Origin: Azoarcus sp. TTM-91
Lineage (GTDB): Bacteria; Pseudomonadota; Gammaproteobacteria; Burkholderiales; Rhodocyclaceae
Direction of reading: 5' to 3'
DNA length: 64,000 bases
NCBI RefSeq assembly: GCF_012911025.1
Contig: NZ_WUEI01000001.1
Span: 1-64,000, forward strand
The notes below the pieces were generated by a model. The model was not told where the DNA came from, did not search any database, and saw nothing but the letters and a program-made list of their open reading frames with translations. This document shows positions 15,731-27,367 of the stretch, piece by piece (within the stretch, counting starts at the first letter, position 1; each line of letters opens with the position of its first letter). Position numbers and translations under genes: made by a program.

Positions 15731-17092
15731 ATGCCCCCGCCTGCCCAGCGCGCTCCCGCGCTCGCCCGCCTCTTCAATCTCGAGCCCGCCGAAACGCCGG
15801 CAGTGCTCGCCGGGCTGCTGCTGTTCTTCCTGCTCTTCACCGGCTACTTCATGTTGCGGCCGGTGCGCGAAACCATGGGAGTCGCCGGTGGCGTGGACAA
15901 CCTGCAATGGCTGTTCACCGGCACCTTTCTGGCCACCCTCGCCGCCCTGCCCCTGTTCGGCTGGCTCGCCTCCCGCGTTCCCCGCCGCCGGATCGCACGC
16001 TGGACCTACGGCTTCTTCGTGCTCAACCTGCTGGCCTTTGCCGCCGGCCTCGCCCGCTGGCCGGACGCGCTGTGGCTGGCCCGCGGCTTCTACATCTGGC
16101 TTTCGGTGTTCAACCTGATGGCAGTATCACTGGCCTGGAGCATGATGGCGGACGTCTTCAGCAGCCACCAGGCCAAGCGCCTGTTCGCCCTCATCGCCGG
16201 CGGCGCCAGCCTGGGCGGACTCGCCGGGCCGCTGCTCGGCGCCCTGCTGGTCTCCCCCCTCGGCCATGCCGGCTTGCTGCTGCTCTCCGCCCTCCTCCTC
16301 ACCGCCTCCGCCGCTGCCGCCGGCTGGCTGCATCACTGGCGCGACCGCCACCCCTTCCAGGCCGGTGAACAGGCCGAGAGCCAGGCAGCCGCGAACCTGG
16401 CCCGGGACCGCCCGCTCGGCGGCCAGCCCTTCACCGGCGCGGCCGGAGTGCTCCGCTCGCCCTATCTGCTCGGCATCGCGATTTTCGTGCTGCTGCTGTC
16501 CAGCGTCAGCACCTTCCTCTACTTCGAGCAGGCGCGGCTCGTCGCGGAGACCTTCCCCGACCGCAACCGCCAGACCCAGGTCTTCGGCCTGATCGACGCG
16601 GTGGTACAGACACTGGCCATCCTCACCCAGCTCTTCCTCACCGGCCGTATCGCCCACCGGCTGGGCATAGGCGTGCTGCTCACCGCGGTACCGCTGATCA
16701 TCGCCGCCGGCTTCCTGTGGCTGGCGGCAGCACCGGTGTTTGCCGTCTTCGTGGTGGTGATGGTGGTGCGCCGCGCGGGTGAGTACGCCCTGGTGCGCCC
16801 CGGCCGGGAAATGCTCTACACCGTGCTCGCGCCCGAGGAGAAGTACAAGGGCAAGAACTTCATCGACACCGTCGTCTACCGCGGCGGCGACGCCCTCAGC
16901 GGCTGGCTGAAACGCGGGCTGGACCTGCTCGCCGAGCAGCCGGCGCTGGCCATGTCCGCGGGCGCGGTGCTGGCCTTGCTGTGGGCCGGCACAGGCTGGA
17001 CGCTAGGCCGGCAACAAGGTCGCCTGGAGGCCCCGCAGCCCCTCTTGTCCGGGCCCACCACAACCGCCGCCCTGCCAGGAGAACGCCCATGA
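15731..17092 (+). CDS. MFS transporter, NTP/NDP-exchange-like family
   Basis: Encodes 453 aa with about twelve hydrophobic segments and a Pro/Ala-rich soluble C-terminus. The N-terminal LLFFLLFTGYFMLRPVRETMG and the conserved ALVRPGREMLYTVLAPEEKYKGKNF block near residue 360 are typical of proteobacterial carriers grouped with the nucleotide exchangers of intracellular bacteria. In free-living species the substrate is undefined, so nucleotide transport should not be assumed. The ATG at 15731 gives a normal N-terminus; the open frame upstream is low complexity. The stop overlaps the ATG of the following flavin reductase-like gene. Confidence 0.8.
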   Translation: MPPPAQRAPALARLFNLEPAETPAVLAGLLLFFLLFTGYFMLRPVRETMGVAGGVDNLQWLFTGTFLATLAALPLFGWLASRVPRRRIARWTYGFFVLNLLAFAAGLARWPDALWLARGFYIWLSVFNLMAVSLAWSMMADVFSSHQAKRLFALIAGGASLGGLAGPLLGALLVSPLGHAGLLLLSALLLTASAAAAGWLHHWRDRHPFQAGEQAESQAAANLARDRPLGGQPFTGAAGVLRSPYLLGIAIFVLLLSSVSTFLYFEQARLVAETFPDRNRQTQVFGLIDAVVQTLAILTQLFLTGRIAHRLGIGVLLTAVPLIIAAGFLWLAAAPVFAVFVVVMVVRRAGEYALVRPGREMLYTVLAPEEKYKGKNFIDTVVYRGGDALSGWLKRGLDLLAEQPALAMSAGAVLALLWAGTGWTLGRQQGRLEAPQPLLSGPTTTAALPGERP

Positions 17093-17649
17093 GTCCCCAC
17101 CCACGCAAGAAGGATTTCCCGGTCGGCGAAGTCCGGCGCTACCTCGAGCCCGGCCCCGTCGTGCTGCTCTCCTCCCGCCTCGGCGACCAGACCAATGTCA
17201 TGACACTGGGCTGGCACACAGTGCTGGAGTTCGTCCCTTCCCTGGTCGGCTGCATGATCTCCGCCGGCAACCACAGCCACCGGATGATCCGCGACAGCGG
17301 CGAATGCGTGATCAACCTGCCCACCACCGCGCTCACCGACACCGTGGTGAAGATAGGCAACAGCTCGGGCGCGCAGATCGACAAGTTCGCCCGCTTCGGG
17401 CTCACCGCCGCGCCAGCCGAGAAGGTCGGCGCGCCGCTGATCCAGGAATGCCACGCCTGCTTCGAGTGCAGGCTGCATGACGACGCCCTGGTGGAGAAGT
17501 ACAACTTCTTCATCTTCGAAGTGATGAAGGCGCACGTGGCCGAATCCCCGACCCATCCGGAAACGCTGCACTACACCGGCGACGGCGTCTTCATGGTCGC
17601 CGGCAAGATCATCAGCCGCAGGGGACTGTTCAAGCCGGAAATGCTGTAG
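17089..17649 (+). CDS. Flavin reductase-like FMN-binding protein
   Basis: Encodes 186 aa in the FMN-binding split-barrel fold. PVVLLSSRLGDQTNVMTLGWHT is the flavin-binding strand-loop, followed by CVINLPTTALTDTVVKIGNSSG and a C-terminal HYTGDGVFMVAGKIIS. Members reduce FMN with NAD(P)H or act as flavoproteins of unknown partner. AGGAGA lies 7 bp before the ATG, which overlaps the stop of the MFS gene, so the two are coupled. A related protein is encoded at 46815. Partner oxygenase and substrate are not evident. Confidence 0.85.
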   Translation: MSPHPRKKDFPVGEVRRYLEPGPVVLLSSRLGDQTNVMTLGWHTVLEFVPSLVGCMISAGNHSHRMIRDSGECVINLPTTALTDTVVKIGNSSGAQIDKFARFGLTAAPAEKVGAPLIQECHACFECRLHDDALVEKYNFFIFEVMKAHVAESPTHPETLHYTGDGVFMVAGKIISRRGLFKPEML

Positions 17650-17656
17650 GGGGAAG

Positions 17657-17677
17657 GGGTGGCCGGCGCCGCCACCC
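17657..17677. terminator. Hairpin between convergent genes
   Basis: GGGTGGC and GCCACCC form a 7-bp GC-rich stem around a 7-base loop, in the 33-bp gap between the flavin reductase-like gene and the convergent mnmE stop. There is no clear T-tract on either side, so its activity as a terminator is uncertain. Confidence 0.4.
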
Positions 17678-17682
17678 AGTGC

Positions 17683-19035
17683 TTACTTGCCGATGCAGAA
17701 GCGGGAGAAGATCACGCCCAGCAGATCGTCGGCAGTGAACTCGCCGGTGATCTCGGACAGGGCGTCGTGGGCCAGCCGCAGCTCCTCTGCGAACAGCTCC
17801 AGCGCCATCACCTGGCCCGGCGCGGTCTCCACATGGGTCAGCGCACTGCGCAGGGCGCCCAGATGGCGCTCCCGGGCGAGGATCACGTCCTCGCCGTGGG
17901 CGTGCCAGCCGGCCACCCGCAGCAGCTCGCGCCGCAGCAGTGCCACGCCTTCGCCGCGCTTGGCCGAAAGAGACAGCCACACCCGGCCATCCTGCTCCCG
18001 CCGGCCGGGCAGGCGGCCATGCAGGTCTATCTTGTTCTCGACCACGATGCGTTCCACGCCGGCCGGCAGGCGGGCGTCGATGTCCTCGCCCCCCAGCGCG
18101 CCATCCGCCTCGACCAGGCGCAGGATCACGTCGGCCCGGCCGATCTCCTGCCAGGTGCGGGCGATGCCGATCTGCTCCACCACATCGCTGGTGTCGCGCA
18201 GGCCAGCGGTGTCGATGATGTGCAGCGGGATGCCTTCGATCTGGATGGTTTCGCGCAGTGCGTCGCGAGTCGTGCCGGCAACGTCGGTGACGATGGCGCG
18301 CTCCTCGCCGGCGAGCTGGTTGAGCAGGCTGGATTTGCCGACGTTGGGCTCGCCCACCAGCACCACGTTGAGGCCGCTGCGCAGCAGCGCGCCCTGGCGG
18401 GCACGGTCGAGCACGCCTTCGAGGTCGGCGCGGATGGCGGCCAGCCGCGGCAGCGCCCTCGCCTTCTCGAGGAAGTCGATTTCCTCTTCCGGGAAATCCA
18501 GCGTCGCCTCGACCAGCATGCGCAGGTCGATCAGGCCGTCGCGGATGCGGTGCACCTCTTCCGAGAAGCGGCCGGACAAGGAGCGCACCGCGGAACGCGC
18601 GGCGGCGGCGGTGGAAGCCTCGATCAGGTCGGCGACGCTCTCGGCCTGGGCGAGGTCCAGCTTGCCGTTGAGGAAAGCGCGGCGGGTGAATTCGCCCGGC
18701 TGGGCGAGGCGGGCGCCAAGGGCGAGGCAGCGGTCCAGCAGCATCTGCATGACCACCGGGCCGCCGTGGCCCTGGAGTTCGATGACGTCCTCGCCGGTGA
18801 AGGAAGCGGGACCAGGGAAGTAGAGCAGCAGGCCTTCGTCCATCGCTTCGCCTTCGCCATCCAGGAAGCGGGCGAAGGCGGCGATGCGCGGCCGGGGCTC
18901 GCGCCCGGTGAGCGCGCGGGCGAAGCCGGCGAGGCCGGTGCCCGAGACGCGAACGACGCCGATGCCTCCCCGGCCCGGCGCCGTCGCGATGGCGGCGATG
19001 GTGTCAGGCAGGCTTGCCGGAGCCGGACTTGCCAC
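17683..19035 (-). CDS. mnmE: tRNA modification GTPase MnmE
   Basis: Encodes 450 aa. With MnmG it forms the carboxymethylaminomethyl group on wobble uridine 34 of certain tRNAs. The N-terminal tetrahydrofolate-binding domain opens [22 protein letters not shown]; the G domain has GEPNVGKSS, the G2 region AGTTRD and DTAG; the protein ends FCIGK, whose cysteine is a family signature. The GTG start overlaps the end of yidC by 32 bp. The gene is last in the rpmH-rnpA-yidD-yidC-mnmE order that adjoins dnaA in many proteobacteria. Confidence 0.96.
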   Translation of the reverse strand: MASPAPASLPDTIAAIATAPGRGGIGVVRVSGTGLAGFARALTGREPRPRIAAFARFLDGEGEAMDEGLLLYFPGPASFTGEDVIELQGHGGPVVMQMLLDRCLALGARLAQPGEFTRRAFLNGKLDLAQAESVADLIEASTAAAARSAVRSLSGRFSEEVHRIRDGLIDLRMLVEATLDFPEEEIDFLEKARALPRLAAIRADLEGVLDRARQGALLRSGLNVVLVGEPNVGKSSLLNQLAGEERAIVTDVAGTTRDALRETIQIEGIPLHIIDTAGLRDTSDVVEQIGIARTWQEIGRADVILRLVEADGALGGEDIDARLPAGVERIVVENKIDLHGRLPGRREQDGRVWLSLSAKRGEGVALLRRELLRVAGWHAHGEDVILARERHLGALRSALTHVETAPGQVMALELFAEELRLAHDALSEITGEFTADDLLGVIFSRFCIGK

Positions 19036-20659
19036 CCTCGATCATCCGCGTGATCTGCCATTGCTGGGCAATGGACAGGCAGTTGTTCACCACCCAGTAC
19101 AGCACGAGGCCGGACGGGAACCACAGGAACATGAAGGTGAAGACGATGGGCATGGCCATCATCACCTTGGCCTGGATGGGATCGGGCGGCGTCGGGTTGA
19201 GCTTCATCTGCACCAGCATGGAAACACCCATGATGACAGGCAGGATGAAGTAGGGGTCCTTCGCAGCCAGATCCTGGATCCAGCCCAGCCACGGCGCGTG
19301 GCGCATCTCGACGCTGCCCAGCAGCACCCAGTACAGGGCGATGAACACCGGGATCTGGACCAGGATGGGCAGGCAGCCGCCGAGCGGGTTGATCTTCTCG
19401 TTGCGGTAGAGACTCATCATCTCCTGCTGCATCTTGGCCTTGTCGTTGCCGTACAGCTCCTTCATGCGCTGCAGGCGCGGCGCCAGCACCCGCATCTTGG
19501 CCATGGACTTGTAGCTCGCGGCCGACAGCGGGAAGAACAGCAGCTTGATGGTGACGGTGACCAGGATGATGGCCCAGCCCCAGTTGCCGGTCAGCTGGTG
19601 GAACCAGGACAGCACCCAGAACAGCGGCGCGGCGATCACGGTCAGCCAGCCGTAGTCCACCACCAGATCCAGGCCGGGCGCGATGTCCTTCAGCTTGTCC
19701 TGCTCCTGCGGACCGACATAGAGGTTTGCATCCACCTTGCCGCTGGCGCCCGGAGCGATCTCGGCCACCGGCAGGATCACGCCGGCGGAGTAGAGGTCGG
19801 TGCCCACCTTGCGAGCGAAGAACTCGCGCTCCACGCCAGCCGCCGGCAGCCAGGCGCCGACGAAGTAGTGCTGCACCATGGCCACCCAGCCATCGCTGGC
19901 GTTCTTGGGGAACTTGGCCTTGTTCTTCTCGATGTCCTCGAACTGGACTTTGTGGAACTTCTCCGCCTCGGTATAGAAAGCCGGGCCGGTGAAGGTATGC
20001 ACGCCGAAAGCCTGCACCTGCTCGGCCGGCTGGCCGTCGCGGGTGAGCTGGAAGTAGGCGTGCGGCGCCAGCGCCTGAGCGCTACCGTTGTCGATCTCGT
20101 AGGCCACGTCCACCAGGTAGCTGCCGCGGCGGAAGGTCATCACCTTGGTGACCTTGACGCCGTTCTGCTCCGGCGCCTGCAGGCGCACCACCAGGCTGTC
20201 CTCGCCGTCCTTCAGCGCCAGCTCGGCGGCGGGCAGCTCGAACACCGTCTTGTGGTTGGGCAGGCCGTCGCCAATCAGGCCGGTCTGGGCGTTGTAGAGG
20301 TGGCGGCCACCATCGTCCAGCAGCACGAAGTTGCGCGTCTTGTCGTCGCTCGCCTTGTGGTTTTCCAGCTCGAGGCGGACGATGTCGCCGCCGCTGGCGG
20401 AGATCTCGGCGCGCACCGCATCGGTGATGACCACCATGCGCGGTGCGCCGGAGGGCGCGGCCTGCTCGCCCGGCACGGCCGGCGTGGGCGTCGCACCCAG
20501 GCCGGCGCTGGGCGTCGGCACCGCGCCGATGTCTCCCGCAGTGGACGCTGCCGGGGTTTGGGCGACGGGAGCAGGCTGGTTATGCTTGATCCAGCCTTCC
20601 CACAGCATCACGATGGAGAAGGCAAAGACGAGGAAGAGGATGAGGCGGCGTTGATCCAT
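19004..20659 (-). CDS. yidC: Membrane protein insertase YidC
   Basis: Encodes 551 aa. The gram-negative form is seen: an N-terminal anchor ([20 protein letters not shown]), a Pro/Ala linker, a large periplasmic domain, then the five-helix insertase core with [20 protein letters not shown] (cytoplasmic coiled hairpin), [20 protein letters not shown] and [16 protein letters not shown]. It inserts inner-membrane proteins alone or with SecYEG. It lies 26 bp after yidD and overlaps mnmE. Confidence 0.97.
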   Translation of the reverse strand: MDQRRLILFLVFAFSIVMLWEGWIKHNQPAPVAQTPAASTAGDIGAVPTPSAGLGATPTPAVPGEQAAPSGAPRMVVITDAVRAEISASGGDIVRLELENHKASDDKTRNFVLLDDGGRHLYNAQTGLIGDGLPNHKTVFELPAAELALKDGEDSLVVRLQAPEQNGVKVTKVMTFRRGSYLVDVAYEIDNGSAQALAPHAYFQLTRDGQPAEQVQAFGVHTFTGPAFYTEAEKFHKVQFEDIEKNKAKFPKNASDGWVAMVQHYFVGAWLPAAGVEREFFARKVGTDLYSAGVILPVAEIAPGASGKVDANLYVGPQEQDKLKDIAPGLDLVVDYGWLTVIAAPLFWVLSWFHQLTGNWGWAIILVTVTIKLLFFPLSAASYKSMAKMRVLAPRLQRMKELYGNDKAKMQQEMMSLYRNEKINPLGGCLPILVQIPVFIALYWVLLGSVEMRHAPWLGWIQDLAAKDPYFILPVIMGVSMLVQMKLNPTPPDPIQAKVMMAMPIVFTFMFLWFPSGLVLYWVVNNCLSIAQQWQITRMIEGGKSGSGKPA

Positions 20660-20685
20660 CGGGGTCGTGTTCGTGCGGACGTTGG

Positions 20686-20895
20686 TCAGGGAACGGGATC
20701 ATACCCGCCTGGGTGAAAAGGATGGCATCGCCCCACCCGGCGCGCGGCCAGCCAGCCGCCGCGCAAGGCGCCGTGACGCTGCACGGCCTCGATCGCGTAC
20801 TCGGAACAGCTGGGGTGGAAACGGCAGTTGCGCCCCAGCATCGGGCTGATGGCGTAGCGATAGAAGCGCAGGAAACCGAGCAGCACAGTCTTCAT
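20686..20895 (-). CDS. yidD: Membrane protein insertion efficiency factor YidD
   Basis: Encodes 69 aa. It has the near-invariant YidD core [25 protein letters not shown] with the conserved cysteines, and ends [12 protein letters not shown]. It is a small membrane-associated protein that aids YidC-dependent insertion. Its ATG overlaps the stop of rnpA by 4 bp, and yidC follows closely. Confidence 0.95.
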   Translation of the reverse strand: MKTVLLGFLRFYRYAISPMLGRNCRFHPSCSEYAIEAVQRHGALRGGWLAARRVGRCHPFHPGGYDPVP

Positions 20896-21254
20896 GGCCG
20901 TGGCAGCCGCTCCAGCAATTGCCGCAGATCGCGGTTGAGGTCGGCCCGCGTTGCCAGCGCCACCGGCGCATGCAGGCGGGCGATGAGGTCGGCGGCCGGC
21001 AGGTTGACGCGTTCGCGGCGAAAGATCTCGCGCGCGATGCGCTTCACCAGATTGCGCACATTGGCGCGCTTGGCCAGCTTCTTGGCAACCACTACCGCCA
21101 GGCGGGCGGTGCCGAGATCGTTGGGCCGGTAGTGCAGCATGTAGTACTTGCCGCGCAGGGCCCGCCGAAAAGCAAAAACGGATGAGAACTCATCCGTTTT
21201 GTGCAATCTGTACGCGCTGCGGAATCGCTCGTCGGCGCCCGCCGGTTCCGTCAC
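20892..21254 (-). CDS. rnpA: Ribonuclease P protein component
   Basis: Encodes 120 aa from a GTG just after the rpmH stop (TGAGGTG). An upstream start at 21296 would give 134 aa but overlap rpmH by 41 bp, so the shorter form is preferred with modest certainty. The RNA-binding motif [16 protein letters not shown] and the opening [12 protein letters not shown] are diagnostic. With the catalytic RNA it trims the 5' leaders of tRNAs. It sits between rpmH and yidD. Confidence 0.93.
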   Translation of the reverse strand: MTEPAGADERFRSAYRLHKTDEFSSVFAFRRALRGKYYMLHYRPNDLGTARLAVVVAKKLAKRANVRNLVKRIAREIFRRERVNLPAADLIARLHAPVALATRADLNRDLRQLLERLPRP

Positions 21255-21255
21255 C

Positions 21256-21390
21256 TCAGACGGCGAGGCGATGACGGCCCTTGGCACGACGGGCACGGAT
21301 CACCGCACGACCGCCACGGGTCTTCATGCGGACCAGGAAACCGTGAGTGCGCTTGCGACGGACGACGGAGGGTTGGTAAGTGCGTTTCAT
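21256..21390 (-). CDS. rpmH: 50S ribosomal protein L34
   Basis: Encodes 44 aa, the standard L34 length. The minus-strand translation begins [18 protein letters not shown] and ends AKGRHRLAV, matching L34 across its length. It is the first gene of the leftward cluster and faces away from dnaA across the putative origin. Confidence 0.97.
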   Translation of the reverse strand: MKRTYQPSVVRRKRTHGFLVRMKTRGGRAVIRARRAKGRHRLAV

Positions 21391-21682
21391 GATCGGCTAC
21401 CGGTGTGAGGTCAAACGCGGGATTTAATTTGATAATCCCATGTTTGTCAAGAACAATTTTTCCCCGGGGCTGTGGATAAGTCCGCCCCCCGGAGGTAGAA
21501 TCCCCTGCTTGCGCGCTTCGCCGAAGCAAGGAGGGGCGATCGGGCCACGAGCCCACACCGCCGCCCGGCAAGCACATCCGACAACAAGCCATCCGGCTGC
21601 CAGCCCGCCTGTCCAGCGCCCTACCGGCGCGGGGCGGGCGTGTTTTTCGAGTATCGTGTCGCAAACACAAACCGTCCGCTCC
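21391..21682. other. rpmH-dnaA intergenic region, candidate oriC
   Basis: This is the conserved rpmH/dnaA gap where many proteobacterial origins and dnaA promoters lie. It contains an AT-rich stretch at 21419-21460 (rich in TTAATTTGATAA and ACAATTTTT), unusual in this GC-rich chromosome, next to a perfect DnaA box. Gene orientation also diverges here. Only one perfect box is visible, so it may be the dnaA promoter and only part of the origin. Confidence 0.6.
21471..21479 (-). promoter_or_regulatory. DnaA box
   Basis: TGTGGATAA on the plus strand is TTATCCACA on the minus strand, the perfect 9-mer DnaA box. It directly follows the AT-rich patch and lies about 200 bp before the dnaA start, fitting origin function and/or dnaA autoregulation. 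Confidence 0.85.
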
Positions 21683-23170
21683 GTGAATCAAGATTTCTGG
21701 TCCTTCTGCCTGTCGCGCCTTGAACAGGAACTGCCGCAACAGCAGTTCAATACCTGGATCAAGACGCTGCATGCCAGCGAGGGCCAGTGCGACGACGGCC
21801 CCGCCCTCACCCTCACCGCGCCCAACCGTTTCGTCCTGCAATGGGTGCGCGAGCGCTACCTGCGCCGGATCAGCGAACTGGGTGAAGAATTCCACGCCAT
21901 GCCCTTGCAGCTGGATCTGCAGCTGCCCGCGCCAGGTGCCGCGCGCACGGTGAAGCCGGCCACCGCCGCGCCGATGAACGGCAGCGGAAACAATGGCAGC
22001 CAGGCCCCCGCCAGCGCAAGCGCGACCAGCGCGGAAGCCCCGCAGCGGGAAAGCCGCAGCGCCGCCATGCCGCCGGCCGCTGCCGCGCCTGCGGTCCTGG
22101 TGCGTCCCAGCGAACCCGAACCCTCGTCTCCGGCCGACCTCGCCTACGACAAGACCCGCCTCAACGCCGACTTCACCTTCGACACCCTGGTCACCGGCCG
22201 TGCCAACGATCTCGCCCGCGCGGCGGCCATGCAGGTGGCGCAGAACCCCGGCACCTCCTACAACCCGCTGTTCGTCTATGGCGGCGTCGGCCTGGGCAAG
22301 ACCCACCTGATCCACGCCATCGGCAACGCGGTGTACCGGCAGAACCCGCGCGCGGTGATCCGCTATGTACACGTCGAGGACTACTACGCCGACGTGGTGC
22401 GCGCCTACCAGCAGAAGAGCTTCGACGCCTTCAAGCGCTACTACCGCTCGCTGGACCTGCTGCTGATCGACGACATCCAGTTCTTCAACAACAAGAACCG
22501 GACCCAGGAAGAGTTCTTCCACGCCTTCAACGCCCTCACCGAGGCGCGCAAGCAGATCGTCATCACCTGCGACACCTACCCCAAGGACATCCAGGGCCTG
22601 GAAGACCGGCTGATTTCCCGCTTCGACTGGGGTCTCACCGTGCAGATCGAGCCGCCCGAACTGGAAATGCGGGTGGCCATCCTGAAGAAGAAGGCCGAGG
22701 CGCTGCGGGTGGAAGTGGACGACGACGTCGCCTTCCTCATCGCCAAGAACCTGCGCTCCAACGTGCGCGAGCTCGAAGGCGCGCTGAACAAGGTGGTGGC
22801 CTACGCCCGCTTCCACGGCCGCGGCATCTCGCTGGAAGTGGCCAAGGATGCGCTGAAGGATCTGCTCAACGCCCACAACCGCCAGCTCTCCATCGAGCAC
22901 ATCCAGAAGACGGTGGCCGACTACTACAAAATCAAGGTCGCCGACATGCATTCCAAGAAGCGCACCCGCGTCATCGCGCGGCCGCGCCAGGTGGCCATGT
23001 GGCTCGCCAAGGAACTCACGCCGATGTCGCTGCCCGCCATCGGCGAAGCCTTCGGCGGCCGCGACCATACCACCGTACTGCACGCCTGCCGCACCATCAC
23101 CGAACTGCGCCTGGCCGACCACCAGCTGAACCATGATGTACACGTGCTCACCCAGGTGCTGCGCGGCTGA
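21683..23170 (+). CDS. dnaA: Chromosomal replication initiator DnaA
   Basis: Encodes 495 aa from the GTG that places the conserved domain I opening [20 protein letters not shown] at the N-terminus. A GTG at 21656 and an ATG at 21440 are in frame but precede the homologous region; no strong ribosome site decides. After a low-complexity linker (about residues 90-150) come the AAA+ domain with GGVGLGKTH (near residue 200), LLIDDIQFF, and the C-terminal DNA-binding domain ([25 protein letters not shown]). It melts oriC and loads DnaB. dnaN follows 41 bp downstream. Confidence 0.96.
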   Translation: MNQDFWSFCLSRLEQELPQQQFNTWIKTLHASEGQCDDGPALTLTAPNRFVLQWVRERYLRRISELGEEFHAMPLQLDLQLPAPGAARTVKPATAAPMNGSGNNGSQAPASASATSAEAPQRESRSAAMPPAAAAPAVLVRPSEPEPSSPADLAYDKTRLNADFTFDTLVTGRANDLARAAAMQVAQNPGTSYNPLFVYGGVGLGKTHLIHAIGNAVYRQNPRAVIRYVHVEDYYADVVRAYQQKSFDAFKRYYRSLDLLLIDDIQFFNNKNRTQEEFFHAFNALTEARKQIVITCDTYPKDIQGLEDRLISRFDWGLTVQIEPPELEMRVAILKKKAEALRVEVDDDVAFLIAKNLRSNVRELEGALNKVVAYARFHGRGISLEVAKDALKDLLNAHNRQLSIEHIQKTVADYYKIKVADMHSKKRTRVIARPRQVAMWLAKELTPMSLPAIGEAFGGRDHTTVLHACRTITELRLADHQLNHDVHVLTQVLRG

Positions 23171-23211
23171 GCCTCACGACTTCCCGATCAACCACTTTTC
23201 CACCTGACGCC

Positions 23212-24324
23212 ATGCTCCTGCTCAACACTACCCGCGATGCGCTCCTCGCTCCGCTGCAGTCGGTTGCCGGCATCGTCGAAAAGCGCCACACCCTGCCCAT
23301 CCTGTCCAACGTGCTGATCGAGAAGCACGGTGACCAGCTCACCCTGCTGGCCACCGACATCGAGATCCAGATCCGCACCACCACCGGCGGCCACATCGGC
23401 GGCGAAGACACCGCCATCACCGTCGGCGCGCGCAAGCTGCAGGACATCCTGCGCGCCCTGCCGGACACCGACATCAACCTCACCCTGGACGACAAGCGCC
23501 TCACGGTGAAGGCCGGCAAGAGCCGCTTCCAGCTGCAGACCCTGCCGGCGGCCGACTACCCGCGCATGAACCTGCCCGACGGCGACGCCGTGCGCCTCAC
23601 CGTGCCGCAGCGCACCTTCAAGCGCCAGCTCGCCCAGGTGTCCTACTCCATGGCGCAGCAGGACATCCGCTACTACCTCAACGGCCTGCTGCTGATCGCC
23701 GACGGCAGCGAGCTGCGCATGGTCGCCACCGACGGCCACCGCCTCGCCTACGCCGCCAGCGACCTCGCCGTGCCGGCGCCCGAAGGCCAGCGCACCGAAG
23801 CCATCCTGCCGCGCAAGACCGTGCTGGAGCTGGCCCGCCAGCTCGCCGACAGTGACGACCCGCTGGAAATCATCCTCGCCGGCAACCAGGCGGTGTTCCG
23901 CTTCGGCCCCATCGAACTCGTCACCAAGCTCATCGACGGCAAGTTCCCCGACTACGAGCGCGTGATCCCGCAGAACCACCCCAAGCTCGTCACCTTCGAG
24001 CGCCTGCCGCTGCTGGCCTCGTTGCAGCGCGCCGCCATTCTCACCAACGAGAAGTTCCGCGGCGTGCGCCTGGTCCTGGGCGAAGGCGCGCTCAAGGTCA
24101 TCAGTTCCAACTCCGAACAGGAAGAAGCGCAGGACGAGCTGGAGATCGACTATCACGGCGACACGCTGGACATCGGCTTCAACGTCACCTACCTGCTCGA
24201 CGTGCTGAACAACCTTTCCTCCGAAACGGTGGAATGGCGCTTCAACGACGGCAACTCCAGCGCCCTCATCACCCTGCCCGGCAACGAGCAGTTCAAGTAC
24301 GTCGTGATGCCGATGCGCATCTGA
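23212..24324 (+). CDS. dnaN: DNA polymerase III beta sliding clamp
   Basis: Encodes 370 aa. Three repeated clamp domains run through the sequence; ATDGHRLAY, KRHTLPILSNVLIE and the C-terminal FKYVVMPMRI are characteristic. The dimer encircles DNA and tethers Pol III and many repair proteins. It lies between dnaA and gyrB in the classic order (recF is absent). The 170-bp gap to gyrB shows no clear terminator. Confidence 0.97.
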   Translation: MLLLNTTRDALLAPLQSVAGIVEKRHTLPILSNVLIEKHGDQLTLLATDIEIQIRTTTGGHIGGEDTAITVGARKLQDILRALPDTDINLTLDDKRLTVKAGKSRFQLQTLPAADYPRMNLPDGDAVRLTVPQRTFKRQLAQVSYSMAQQDIRYYLNGLLLIADGSELRMVATDGHRLAYAASDLAVPAPEGQRTEAILPRKTVLELARQLADSDDPLEIILAGNQAVFRFGPIELVTKLIDGKFPDYERVIPQNHPKLVTFERLPLLASLQRAAILTNEKFRGVRLVLGEGALKVISSNSEQEEAQDELEIDYHGDTLDIGFNVTYLLDVLNNLSSETVEWRFNDGNSSALITLPGNEQFKYVVMPMRI

Positions 24325-24338
24325 GGAAGAGCGCATAA

Positions 24339-26990
<2,652 letters not shown>

Positions 26991-27008
26991 GGCTTGTTGT
27001 AGGTGAAT

Positions 27009-27046
27009 GCATAACCTGAGAAAAACGGACGCATAAACCGAGAAAA
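27009..27046. repeat. Imperfect direct repeat downstream of gyrB
   Basis: GCATAACCTGAGAAAA (27009-27024) and GCATAAACCGAGAAAA (27031-27046) match at 14 of 16 positions with start-to-start spacing of 22 bp, two helical turns. A shorter match, GCATAAACCTG, occurs at 24333-24343 between dnaN and gyrB. This could be a protein-binding site or a remnant of inserted DNA. The rest of the 377-bp gyrB-island gap holds the gyrB terminator and AT-rich DNA with no gene seen. Confidence 0.5.
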
Positions 27047-27112
27047 CTATGAATTTCCGCTTTTCGATAGCAAGGCTGGCATTTGAGCAGTCTGGCGTCC
27101 GGTAGAACAAAT

Positions 27113-27144
27113 AAACGGCCACCTTGGGTGGCCGTTTGCTTTTT
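27113..27144 (+). terminator. Rho-independent terminator of gyrB
   Basis: AAACGGCCACC and GGTGGCCGTTT form a perfect 11-bp stem around a TTG loop, followed by GCTTTTT. It lies 122 bp after the gyrB stop and marks the left edge of the AT-richer island. Confidence 0.88.
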
Positions 27145-27367
27145 ACTTGCCCGCCTGAGCGGAATTCGCACAGCGTCGAGGCATTTTTGAATTGGTTTTT
27201 CGTACAGCATTGTTATTACAAAAAACTTATTCTCAAAGCCTTCCAATCCTGGGTCGTACCTATTGAGGCCGATGACCCGAGCATTGACGGTCAACGCATC
27301 AAATGTAATTTGCTTACCTCGCCATCCATAGAAAAAATGGACCAGCGCGTCATAAATAGGAGGGCTG

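Noticed and set aside
21251-23143. Minus-strand frame of 630 codons opposite dnaA and overlapping rpmH
   Set aside because: Shadow of dnaA; it would overlap rpmH, whose 44-aa product is certain.
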